Of a DNA stretch of 44,774 bases, positions 10,701 through 23,100 are shown piece by piece. The stretch covers positions 1-44,774 of the forward strand of contig BDIU01000470.1 in the NCBI GenBank assembly GCA_002118135.1, written 5' to 3'. The translations under genes and the position numbers were made by a program. Every line of letters begins with the position of its first letter. Position 1 is the stretch's first letter. A model generated the notes under the pieces. That model worked only from the letters and a program-made list of their open reading frames with translations, had not been told where the DNA came from and searched no databases. Origin of the DNA: Trebouxia sp. TZW2008 (taxonomy: Eukaryota > Chlorophyta > Trebouxiophyceae > Trebouxiales > Trebouxiaceae).

Positions 10701-13700
10701 AGTACAGCACCGGCATGTACATGTGGTTTGTTGATCTTCAATGACCCAGCTAGTTGCCCACAGGAGCAGCGAGCTGCCTCTAAACAATGCTGTCCAGAGA
10801 CTTACTCTCAGTATGGACAATGACCATGTAGCACAGAGTGTGATGTGGCTGCCACCAAGTGGTTATTGCGTGACGCATAAGGCGGCAACAAGCATGAGTG
10901 CAGGACAGCAGCAATAGCTGCAAATTGGGCAAACAGACGAAAGCTTCAAATCTCCTGGAGCTATTTGCTCAGGCCTAAAATGATTTACATGACAGGTTGT
11001 CATCAAATAGCCAGAAGCATTCAGATGCCAGCGATATCTTGTAGACTCCCGCTGGATGTGAGCTGGGTTGTTGCAGTTTGTGCACTTGGAATTTGGCAGC
11101 AGTGCAGAGCGACCTTTACATGCCACAAGAGGCTGTCAGGCTCTGTTGTACAACAGAGTTCACATTGCAGTGCCTCATATGCTGTGCACTGGTGCACACA
11201 GGTGAAGCTGCATCAGCAAGAATGACCCAGCAAATAGCACACAAAGCAATGCAGCAAGATCTGACTGAAGCACAAAAGGCTGTGAGGCTCTGTTGTGCAT
11301 CAGGTAATTATGCTGCACACCTCACATGCTGTGCACCGGAACATCAGGCAACGGTGAAGCTGCATGAGCCGACAATAACCAGCAACATGGGTCCACAGTT
11401 TCACTGTGTGCCCTGCAGCTGATGCATACTCATAAGGCTATGAGGGATACAAGTATGGACTATGGGTTTTATGTTCCCTCTTCATGCTTAGGCTTGGCTA
11501 TGAAATATCGACTTGTACTTTGTGCTGGACCCCGCTTTTGCAGCCATGCAAAACATCAATATGCTATGGACAGCAAAGAAGATAGCAGTTGGGTCATTTT
11601 CATTAGTTGTAAGCTTGTCTTTGACAGCAGCTCTGAACTGACAGGCCAATTTCAGGTCTGTCAAGACATTGTCGCATGTGTGATGGCAGCAGAGACAGCA
11701 ACTAGATGACACCAAGCTTGTCATAAATAGCAGAGACAAAACCAGTGATGTGTTATGACAGCAGAGGAGGTTGTTACTAGCAAATTGCAAGGCCATACCA
11801 AGCTTGTCTTTGACAGCAGCTCTGAGCTCACAGGCCATTCACAGGTCTCAAAAAGCATGTGCATGTTTGGGGGCAGCATGAACAGACACCGAAAGGACTT
11901 ACTAAGCTTGTCTTTGACAGCAGCTCTGAGCTGGCAAGCCAGCTGAACTTCAAGCTCTGTCACAAACACCAGACGCATGTGCGCTGGCAGCAGAGAATGC
12001 AACCATACAAACGTACCAAGCTTGTTCTCGACAGCAGCTCTAAGCTGACAGGACGATCTCAGGTGTGAAGACATAGTTGCGTGTGTGGCAGCAGCATAGA
12101 CGATAGCAACTAGAACAAACCAAGCTTGTGTGAATTAGCAGAGAAGAATCACTGGTCTATAATGCCAGCAGAGAGGATTGCTACTAGAAAATGTGCAAGG
12201 GCGTACCAAGCTTGTCTTTGACAGCAGCTCTGAGCTGACAGGCCAGCTGAGCCCCAACGGCCAGGCGCCGCTCAAACTCACTGCCAAGGTCCAGATTGCC
12301 ACCAACAATATGGTTTCCACATGCTGGACTATCTAGCGCTGGCAATTGGGCATGATCTGCTGCTGCTGTGTTGCCATTTGCACCCTGCAAGAAGAACTTT
12401 CACAGATGCTGATGTGAAGAGTGTGGAGCCAATGACAGCTGAAGAGCCATCTTGCTCGGCCCTGCTGCATTTTGTGACGCAGTTGCCAGCATTTGTCAGT
12501 ATTTGTGTGTTCACGGCATGAAGGCCAAGCAGAAGTTATGAGCTAGCCTAAAGGAAGGCTGATGCGTGCAGGAATAGATAGGCTTGTGTTCCTATGCAGT
12601 ATGCAGGCAAAGCATTGCACAGATGAAATGTTCATATGCAGTACAGGCAGTATGCAAACAAGACTTGAGGTGTGCATGGCAAACATGCAGTAGCGCACAG
12701 GGCAACTGCTATACAATCAACCAGCGCCTCACTTGCAGATGAGCGTCAGCAATGCTGGTCACGTCCAGATACGCCTCATCTATCGAAGCTTTTTCAATGA
12801 CAGCTTCTGGCGCAACTTCATGAAAGACTGCAATGATCTCAGCTGATGCCACACGGTAGCGCTCCAGACAAGCTTTCTGGGTCTTACGGTCTTCCCAAGT
12901 GACAGCGCTGTCATTGCCAGCACCAGCATCCCCACCTGTTGAAGAATGACATGACAATCTTTGATGATCTTCCTGTGCATTTATCTCAAGGTGTTGTCTC
13001 TCCTTACTTCATGCAATTTTGCGGATGGGATCACAGCAGCAGTGTCTTACAAAGCAAAAAAGAAAGAAGACAGGTTCACAAGCTCTTCTCTAAATTAGGT
13101 ATGCAGAGTGCTGCAATACACTTGTAGACAAGTTCTTTTCCATTATGCATGCAGAGTGCTCACTTGAGACAGGATCAACACTTCTTGATTGTCATTGATG
13201 CAGACAGACATGCCAAAGCATGCAAAGGCACTTGCAAGCAACCAGTGAGCCACGACAAGCTGTTGATATGGCAACTACTTGTGGCACTGATCTCATTTCA
13301 TTCTGCAAGGTCCAAATGATCTTGCTGCAGGCCCTAAGTTTAGCCGGCAATGCAGCTACATGTGGCAGGCACAAGTCCTGCAATGCTGGGAGTGTGTGTA
13401 CCTATCGTCTCCACGTGCACACATTGCAGCTCTGGGCATTTCGCCTTAGCCTCAGCCCTTCTCATGTGCCGCGTTATGCCTGCTGCTCTGGCAGGGTAGT
13501 TGACTGCAGAAGCATGTGGCCATCTGATCAGTGTGTACACATGCCCTGTGCAACTATACTACCACCAGACTGACCCATTGCAGCTACATTGTCATCATGC
13601 ATATACTTGGCAAAGCAAAGCAAAGCAAAGCAAAGAACTGGCTTCTTTCGGCTAGCAAACCTATATATGATCTGATGCAGTTCTGACAACTGTCTGCTAC

Positions 13701-13980
13701 TTTGCATTGAAGGCAGTGCTTGTACGCGACGCGTGCTGCGAAGGCTGAGCGGTCTTACCTGCAATAAGACCCTCCCACTGCTGGACTGCACAGGGAACGT
13801 GAGCTGGTATTCCCACTCGCTTCATTTCTACCTGGCCTGCAATGCCAAGGCAGCCTCGTTGACGACGTATGAGGCTGCGCGTCAGCCTCACGTTGCACTC
13901 AGCAAACAGTCCTCACAGTAGAACGCATCGAGATCAATATGCAGCACCACTCGAGTGCTGTTCCGAGCTGTACTCGCCAT
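7740..13980 (-). CDS. POLH: DNA polymerase eta (Y-family translesion polymerase)
   Basis: Nine exons join in perfect phase: 13980-13917, 13836-13759, 13503-13402, 12935-12733, 12384-12207, 10614-10518, 10110-9906, 9525-9356 and 9072-about 8808, giving 454 residues of catalytic core. Metal-binding residues are visible: D16 in LHIDLDAFYCQVEM, and D134/E135 in KASIDEAYLDVT. Also clear are RAAVKDKLGFTCSAGVACNK (fingers/palm), MHKPNQQTVIPPSAVP, the HhH-type thumb (VRNFGGKLGAEL), and the little-finger domain up to GSITKFFG. A C-terminal region (about 8480-7740, same strand) is Ser/Ala-rich, carries DLAEQKRIMHDLWLER (ubiquitin-binding-like helix, inferred) and ends in QTQLHALL, a PIP-like PCNA motif. 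The junction from exon 9 to the C-terminal exon is unresolved: splice phases do not agree, and exon 9 can also run to a stop at 8757. Pol eta bypasses UV dimers in the nucleus. Introns 5 and 6 carry repeats listed separately. Confidence 0.9.
10217..10372. mobile_element. MITE with pogo/Tigger-like ends, copy 1
   Basis: A 156-base element flanked by TA on both sides, the target duplication of Tc1/mariner/pogo elements. It begins CAGTAAACTCCCTTTGTAA and ends in the near inverted form TTACAGAGAGAGCTTACTG. There is no coding capacity, so it would be a non-autonomous MITE. It lies in intron 6 of polymerase eta. A related copy is at 18861-19034. The ends resemble pogo/Tigger termini (CAGT start); the family assignment is inference. 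Confidence 0.75.
11120..11375. repeat. Diverged tandem duplication, period about 150 bases
   Basis: Two copies in intron 5 of polymerase eta. Matching pieces are GGCTGTCAGGCTCTGTTGT near 11130 and GGCTGTGAGGCTCTGTTGT near 11278, and CATATGCTGTGCACTGG with GGTGAAGCTGCAT against CACATGCTGTGCACCGG with GGTGAAGCTGCAT. I could not derive it from an exon of the gene. Confidence 0.6.
11611..12122 (-). repeat. Array of decayed copies of the end of polymerase eta exon 5
   Basis: The last ~45 bases of exon 5 (encoding LACQLRAAVKDKLG) and the following donor are repeated inside intron 5. Full copies begin at 11611, 11800, 11904 and 12018; the genuine exon end begins at 12208 (all counted from AAGCTT on the plus strand). 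Shorter, more decayed copies begin at 11714 and 12122. The copies at 11800, 11904 and 12018 still have a GT donor (GTATGG, GTAAGT, GTACGT), while 11611 has lost it. Distances are 103, 86, 104, 114, 104 and 86 bases, so the block repeats as a higher-order unit of about 408 bases. Confidence 0.85.
13610..13637. repeat. Simple repeat (GCAAA)n
   Basis: Five or six perfect copies of GCAAA in intron 2 of polymerase eta. An ordinary microsatellite. Confidence 0.9.
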
Positions 13981-14694
13981 CCCGCTGACTGAGGATTCAC
14001 AGAGCCCTTGCAACTCTCGTTATGCGCAGCTACATTCTTCGGGCTCGCGTCAGCATCTCTGCCTGGAAATGGTCCTACGAGACCAGTTCCTGCTTTGCAT
14101 GACATGTCAGCTCAGCATGCTGCAGCATGCTGCCCTTCAAATTGCCTCAACACACTTGATCACTACAATAACTGATATCATGAGTTGGTCTCATGACTTG
14201 AGTGGCTTTGAGCTCCCCTCCCTCCGCAGGACCTGGTCATCCTGTATCCATCCTATAATCATCTTGCTGCTTTTCAGTCACAATAACTCAGTCTGTGTTT
14301 ATGACGTGGTCCATGTTGCTGCAGACTTCCCTTCTCTTTTGCAGCTCACGTCTGACAAGCACATGTTTGCTGCACGCATAGCAGTAGCGCTGCTCATGCA
14401 AAAGACATCCTGCACAATGGCAATGTGGCTGCCATGTTCTCGACATGCACAACAACTTTGTCGGATTGCAGAGTCAGCAAAGCACATGCTGAAGTTCCCT
14501 GTGAGTCCAATAGTACAACAGGCATGAGGGGCCATGACAAGGGGGTCATGACAAAGGCAAAAAGCAAGCAGCAAATCCACATGTCGCCAACTCAACTTCG
14601 CTGTAGCACTAGTATGTCTGGCATGTGCTGAAGCTCAGAAAGCAACAACTGAATGCAAAACCAAAAGTTGCTAGTAGAAGGCTAGGACAGCAGC
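13981..14694. other. Spacer upstream of polymerase eta
   Basis: About 700 bases between the polymerase eta start and the stop of the next minus-strand gene. It must include the polymerase eta promoter and the 3' flank of the coiled-coil gene. Overlapping frames on both strands (for example 13955-14527 plus) have no recognisable features. A short direct repeat CAGCATGCTGCAGCATGCTG lies near 14110-14130. Nothing else seen. Confidence 0.4.
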
Positions 14695-15649
14695 TTAAGC
14701 TGTCTGCTTCTGTGTCACAGATGCTGATGAAGCACTCCCACTTCCCCTCTCCCCATTGGCAAGGCTTACGGTCAACTCCATCTGCTGCCGCAAGGTGCTG
14801 CGGAGCTCATTGAAGTCTGAGCGCAACTGGCCCACTTCTGTTTTGAGATTTGCATTGAGTGTGCCCATCTCCTGCTGATAGGTGAGGACCTGGTCATTTA
14901 GCTTGTTGCGCCAGTCCGACAAACCCTGCGTACCATTCATTGCTCAATTGTGGCACTGCTGGAGCATTTGCTTGTTCTAAACATCTGCCTTCAGAGCAAG
15001 CTCTGCCTCAAGTTTGCATGTTGTCGGCAGCCTTCATACTAAGCTGAGCACAACCTCAGCTTAATATTGCTGAAATCAAATGGCATAAAGTCAAAGGGGT
15101 CAGCCGTCTTTGGCTGTTAATGTATTACTTCTCAATTCACATGTGCATTTGCAAACGACGCCAGTGCAGCAAGGGTGATGGACATAGCTCACCTGTCTCA
15201 AACTCTGGACACGTAGCAAAAGCTCTCCCTTGTCTTGCATGAGCTCCTGAAATCATACAAAAGTGATGGTCAACGTGCACGCCAAGCTGACTGAAGAATG
15301 AGCAAGAACCGTTGAAAACCAGGGCATAATTGCTTTACCTGTAGCCTCTCGGCCTCCTGCTGAAATGGATCAGGTGTAGCACTAGTCTGCAAGAAGACTT
15401 TGTTGCTTTAGCTCAGTGGTCACGTATACTGTCTGGCCTAACAAACTTGAAACACGCATCCGACGGCACGCGCTCGGCGGTTAGCAACTCACCGGTGCAG
15501 CTTTCTGCGCTGGTATCATCTCTGCCTCGCCACAGGAGAAGGCTTACGGCACTTGTTTGCTTGGCTGGCGGGAATCTACAAGGTGTGCGGTGAAGGTTTC
15601 TCGTCAGTTGTCTGATTCTCAGACTCGACGGAGAGGGTGACCGTGACAT
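14695..15649 (-). CDS. Small coiled-coil protein, unknown function
   Basis: Exons in phase 0: 15649-15548 (MSRSPSPSSLRIRQL..., basic and Ser/Arg-rich), 15386-15339 (TSATPDPFQQEAERLQ), 15246-15193 (ELMQDKGELLLRVQSLRQ) and a last exon from 14925 to the stop at 14695 (GLSDWRNKLNDQVLTYQQEM, then heptad-like EVGQLRSDFNELRSTLRQQM, ending in a Ser/Ala-rich tail). One exon between 15193 and 14925 remains unresolved (a candidate is a short piece reading AELALKADV near 15000). The predicted protein is about 150 residues and almost all coiled coil after the N-terminus. The N-terminal part could be a mitochondrial targeting peptide, by its Arg/Ser content. I do not recognise the family. It shares an upstream region with NDUFA5, but this alone says nothing about function. 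Confidence 0.6.
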
Positions 15650-15989
15650 GCAAGTCTTTAGGCAGATGTCGCCAAGACATTGACGTCAGCCGGACTGTGA
15701 TCAAGATGGCGGATGGCAGGTCAAACAGACAGGCCAAAGCAGCTGATACTAAACCCGTCCAGAGGTGTGTGCGAGCTCATATGCTTGTGAGCACGATCAA
15801 TGACGCCAGGGCAAGCTTGAACAGTGATACAATTTTTTCATTTGCGTTGATTGTGCACTCGATACGTCTGATCTCGTCTTGGGCAGAAGTACTCGGTTTC
15901 CTGCCGCGCTCCCGCCAGAATTGCAGAGTGCATGCCTAAGTAGCACCTGACCTTGCAAGCAAATACACGGCTCGTATCAGTTGTGCATT
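15650..15989. promoter_or_regulatory. Shared upstream region of coiled-coil gene and NDUFA5
   Basis: Only 340 bases separate the start codons of two divergent genes, so both promoters and 5' UTRs must lie here. No TATA box is obvious. A bidirectional promoter is inferred from position only. Confidence 0.45.
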
Positions 15990-16781
15990 ATGGCAATGCT
16001 TCGGCAAATAGCCAAGACAGGGCCGACTTTCCTAAGATGGACCGTCAAACCCCATGCCGCACTTGCTAGCCGAGGTCTGAAAGCTCACACAGGCATTGCT
16101 GGTTTGGAAGTCGACCCAAATGCACGAGAAAACCTCAAACTATACCTGGAGCAAGTTTTGGAGGCAATCAAGATCATTCCTGAAGGAGCTGAATATCGAC
16201 GGAATGTTGAGATCACCATCAACGACAAGCTCAGCATTGTGAACTCAGACATCACAGATGAAGAGGCAGAGGACAGGTTGGACGCCCAGCTGGAACAGTA
16301 CATCAAATTCACACAAGATGAGCTCAGTTTGATACCAAAAATGGCAGGCAAGCATCTTTGTGGAGCATGCCAAGGTCATGAATGTGATCGAACTTGTCAA
16401 TTCAACAAACAGTGTGCAATGCAGAATGGAAACCATGGGATGTGCCAGCTGGTCACAAGGTAGGAGCTCCTCCTCTGTAACTGCTTCTATAGCTTTGCAG
16501 ACATGAATCAGTGCAGAAGTTGATGCATATGGACAGAATCATAGCAATTCGTTACCAGGGTCTGATAAAATCAGTGGCTGCTGCTGTCTCTGATACTGCA
16601 GCGTCTGTGCTGTCCAAAGTTGTCAATTGCGAGCTCTGAAGTTGCAGTCTTCAATATTGTTATGTGCATCTTTCTGTGTGCCATATGCATTTTTTTCTGT
16701 GCCTGCTTGCAGGTTGAGGTTATAGAAGAGCAGCAGGTAGAGGAGAAGCAGCAAACCGCGACACAAGTTCCCAAGAAATGA
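15990..16781 (+). CDS. NDUFA5: NADH dehydrogenase (complex I) subunit NDUFA5 / B13
   Basis: Three exons: 15990-16347, 16425-16459 and 16713-16781, for 153 residues. The start MAMLRQIAKTG with basic residues fits a mitochondrial presequence. TGIAGLEVDPNARENLKLYL starts the conserved domain (family ETC_C1_NDUFA5), followed by IPEGAEYRRNVE, then QDELSLIPKMAEWKPWDVP, the tryptophan-rich end typical of plant and algal forms. NDUFA5 is a nuclear-encoded accessory subunit of the peripheral arm of complex I. The first intron has the non-canonical donor GC (GCAAGC at 16348) with acceptor AG at 16423-16424; without it the frame runs into an unrelated Cys-rich sequence, and with it EWKPWD is restored exactly. 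The last exon encodes VEVIEEQQVEEK and a short charged tail. It faces TPI tail to tail. Confidence 0.92.
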
Positions 16782-16874
16782 TGCAGGCATTTCACTTCTC
16801 CGCAGTTTGATTTGTTGCTCTGCTTCATGATGCATAGCTCTAGGAGCCTCAGCCCCAATCAAGGCTTCAGCATG

Positions 16875-16879
16875 TGTAA
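16875..16879 (+). terminator. Putative poly(A) signal TGTAA of NDUFA5
   Basis: TGTAA about 95 bases past the NDUFA5 stop codon, the expected chlorophyte signal at a plausible distance. Confidence 0.45.
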
Positions 16880-17180
16880 GCAAAGTCAGATCACACATTC
16901 CAGTAGGGTCTTGAATGCTGCCTGTTGACGGTCCGGCACTCGTCCAATATATACAACTTACATAGGGACTTCCAAACATTTTCGGGTTTTCCACAGCTTG
17001 CTGAACTCAGGGACCACTGTGACATTCTTAACCTGATCTGTTCACAAGTGCCAGCGCTGATGCCAAAAGGTTGTCACCCTCATAACCAGCATGCATGATG
17101 CATCACAGTTGCATTGCAGAGCATTTGAACCAGGGTGGATGCTACTGGGCAAATGTGCTGATCCTATTATTCTAAACAAA

Positions 17181-17185
17181 TTACA
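17181..17185 (-). terminator. Putative poly(A) signal TGTAA of TPI
   Basis: TGTAA on the minus strand about 120 bases past the TPI stop codon, matching the chlorophyte signal. Confidence 0.45.
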
Positions 17186-17301
17186 TAAAATGCTCATTGC
17201 TCGTGGCCAGAGGCCTCCAGCAGACGTCGGTTCTACAGACTTTTATTTGAAGAAGATATAGCCGCCTGCTGCAAGCACCTTCAGAACACTGCAGTTTTTA
17301 G

Positions 17302-19868
<2,567 letters not shown>

Positions 19869-20132
19869 GGCGTATAATGTATGACGAATGATGTCGAGTC
19901 GCACTTGTCTGAGTGCTTCCGGATTGATAAAAGATAGCACATGCTGTTGCGCAGTTGCTGTTGCAGACCGAGGCTCGCTCCGAAGCCAGCATCAGTGCAA
20001 GCATTGCACGTATGCTGCAATACATGGTTGTCGGGGCTTGCCAGAAAAGCTAACGCTGCTGCCTCCCGAGTGCAGATCCGCGAGAACCGTAGCGCGCCCG
20101 CACACCGATCTTTGAAGTTGTCTGCAGCAGCC
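19869..20132. promoter_or_regulatory. Shared upstream region of TPI and SDR genes
   Basis: 264 bases separate the two divergent start codons. No clear TATA box. Open frames across it have no coding features. A bidirectional promoter is inferred from position. Confidence 0.45.
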
Positions 20133-23100
20133 ATGCCGCTATGGTACGGAGGCGACGGCATACCTGATCAGAGTAATCGAACCATCATAATAACAGGCGG
20201 AACCTCCGGCTTGGGACTGTCGACCGCCAAAGCTCTCACAGCAAAAGGAGCGCAAGTCGTCATCACAGGGCGATCGCCCGAGAAGGGTGACAGGTCGGCC
20301 GCTTGCCTGTGACAGCTCTCGTAACGCTTTCGGAGCCAGCATCACAAGCGCGTTGTGCTGCCTAGGGCCGTCAAAGCAGTCCGAGACTATACAAAGAATG
20401 GCCAGATCTTGTTCATTCGGTGCGATGTGTCCAATCTTCGGTGAGTCCTTCATTTTGCTCAAGACTGGTGCACTCCCGGCATGTGTTGCGTCAGACGCAA
20501 ATTCCCACAAAACTTATGTTGCCATTCCTGTCAGGGCTGTAAGAGATTTTGCTGAGAACTATAAGCGATCAGGACGCAAGCTGCATTGCCTGATCAACAA
20601 TGCTGGAACTGCACTTCCACCTCACAGCATCACTGAGAACGGTTTTGAGGTGTGCATCTCGTGGCTCTTTCCTGCTATCTGCATCATGAATGCTATTTGA
20701 GTTACACTTTTCCACAGCTGATGTGGCAACGCCTGGCATGTACACAGCGTTTGCAAGCATTTTCAGCATGCATGCATATGCACTTGCACACAGCCCATTG
20801 TAGTACTACGCATAGCATACAATAACTTGGGTGTTGTTGGGCTGCAGCTGGCGTTGGCCTCCACCTACTTTGGACCAATCTACCATATATCATTACATGC
20901 ATACATACTTGTTACTTGATGTCCTCAAAGCCAGTGCAACAAGCACTTATCAATTTGAGTCTTGCCATTCTGCAGCTGACCCTAGCCTCAAACTACTTTG
21001 GGCCAATTTACCTGACATACTTGTTACTGGATGTGCTCAAAGCCAGCGCACCATCCAGAATTGTGTACGAAGCGTCCTTGCTAGAGCAGTGGGGGCATCT
21101 AGACTGGAACGACCTAGGGTAAGCACACCATGCCGCAAAATGATCTGGTGAACTTTCACTTCAAATTTGTTCTTGACTTTCTTGATGTTATAAAGACTCT
21201 GATTCTGAGGTGTTAGCATCTGTGAAGTTGCCATGCAGCTGCAGGATGTAGTGCATGTGTCAGGGTATTTGGCATCTTTGCTAGAGCAGTGGAAGCATCT
21301 GCACTGAAATGACCTAGGGTAAGCACACCACGCAGCAAAGTGATCGCGACATCTGTTAGAGTTGTTTATGAAGCGTCCTTGCTAGAGCAGTGGGGCCATC
21401 TAGAATGGATTGACCTATTTCAAGCTCACCATGAAGCAAAATCATCCGATGCATCTGTTGGAGGTGTGTTTGCAGCATCCTTGCTAAAGCAGTGGGGCCA
21501 CATAGAGTGCCATGACACAGGGTAGGCACACCATGCAGCAAAGTGCCCAAATAAAACCCCTTAGAGTTGTGTATGAAGCATGCTTGCTAGAGCATTTGTG
21601 ACATCTAGACTGGAATGACCTAGGGAGAGCACATTGAGTGTTGCTTCTTGCTGCATGCTGTGAGTACATCTGTATACAGCATACAGCTTGGCATGGAATC
21701 ACGGCGTCTTGTACATAGATGTTGTGACAGACAGTCAGGGTTAGCATGCCATGCGGCAATATCAATGGACCCTTCAGAAATTTTGTGGGCCCATACCCTG
21801 CAGTTTCTCTGACTACTGCTGTAGCAGTTGCAAATGCAGCAAGTTGCCTTGTGGACATGCAGCACTGTCTTGAGCTGTTTCGGAAGCTGATATTCAGCAA
21901 CAGCTGCACGTGATCATCTACAGCATTACGTCAAACTGTTGCCGCATGTCAGCTTCCTGGATCTGCAGTGCTGCCCATCCGCAAGCACTACTCAGATGCA
22001 GCATGCTACAATAGTGTATGCCATGAGCTCAGAGGCATCTGCATTGAATCAGCATACTCTTGCAAGTGTAGTTGTAGTTGTGTGGCAATGTCTCTTCGCC
22101 TGCAGGTGAATCTCTCACAAATGCCCTGACAACAAATCGTTCCTACTCATAAGTACCACTGCAGTTGAGATGCGGTGATCTGTTCCTCACTGCCTTGCCC
22201 TTACAATGGTAATGTCACATTTAGGGGACTAATCTCAAGCCAGGAAGCCCAATGAGGCACATCTGGCTCCCTACCCAAGACTGTGAATTCTGTTCCCCAA
22301 ACAAACAACATAACAAATCAAGAAAATGCTGTAAACGCTGTTCACGCTGTGAGTGGTGCGGCATGCAGGGGCAAGCACTCAAAGACCAGTGACATGGGCA
22401 TGTACGGCACATCCAAGCTGTACCTACTGATGATGAGCAAAGCACTTCACAGGCAACTTCAGGTGCGTAACCCAGATTGCTCAGTCCAGGCACTGCATAT
22501 GCCGACAAGGCCAATTGCCCACTGTCCTAATTTGTCTTTGCATGCAGCCACCCTCTTCACAAGCCACTGTCACTCTTGTTGGATATGTGCATGCAGCTGA
22601 GCGCATCAAATGTCTCGTGGCGGGCACATCTGTATGTTGTTGCTAGAAGAACCTGCAACAGCTTGGAGTCCTTGCAACACTCCTGCAGCTTGCAAACTTG
22701 CCTTAGCTGTCAACTTTGCCTTTGACATCGCCACTGCTTGAGTCATGGCCTTGGCAGTGAGGAAGTCTCAGTACTGCCACAGTAAAGCATCAACAACTTC
22801 AGCGATAGAGCGAGTATATTTGCAGCGCAGCCCCGCCTGACTAAGACCATGTCTCAGCTGTACTTTGTAGTTTGAACAAAGAGTTGGAATCTCAATGCTC
22901 TGAAGTACATGTCACATGTCGCCAGTGCTGCAGTGTCTGAACCAATGACGGCAGGGAAGTGCTCAAGACAAGTCAGCTAGGTGATACAGGACATGTGCCG
23001 CACACGCCCAACACCTAGACTTGAGCCTGTCACCCATTGCAATGTATCACATTGCAAGCAATACACTTGTATTGATGATCATGTAACAGTAATACTATCA

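Larger units (their letters stand above)
16782..17301. other. Convergent spacer between NDUFA5 and TPI
   Basis: About 520 bases of 3' flank for two convergent genes. It has candidate poly(A) signals for each (listed). The minus-strand frame 16571-16994 overlaps the last NDUFA5 exon and is judged a chance frame. Nothing else seen. Confidence 0.5.

Noticed and set aside
11600..12260. CRISPR-like spacing of similar units
   Set aside because: Units are diverged, unevenly spaced and derived from an exon of the host gene; the genome is eukaryotic and no cas genes are present.
15981..16463. Reading NDUFA5 as one exon with a Cys-rich tail
   Set aside because: The Cys-rich end has no match to the family, whereas splicing with the GC donor restores the conserved end exactly.
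16571..16994. Minus-strand frames of 95 and 123 codons with a Leu-rich stretch
   Set aside because: They overlap the last NDUFA5 exon and its 3' flank; the apparent membrane segment arises from reading the Glu/Gln-rich exon in reverse.
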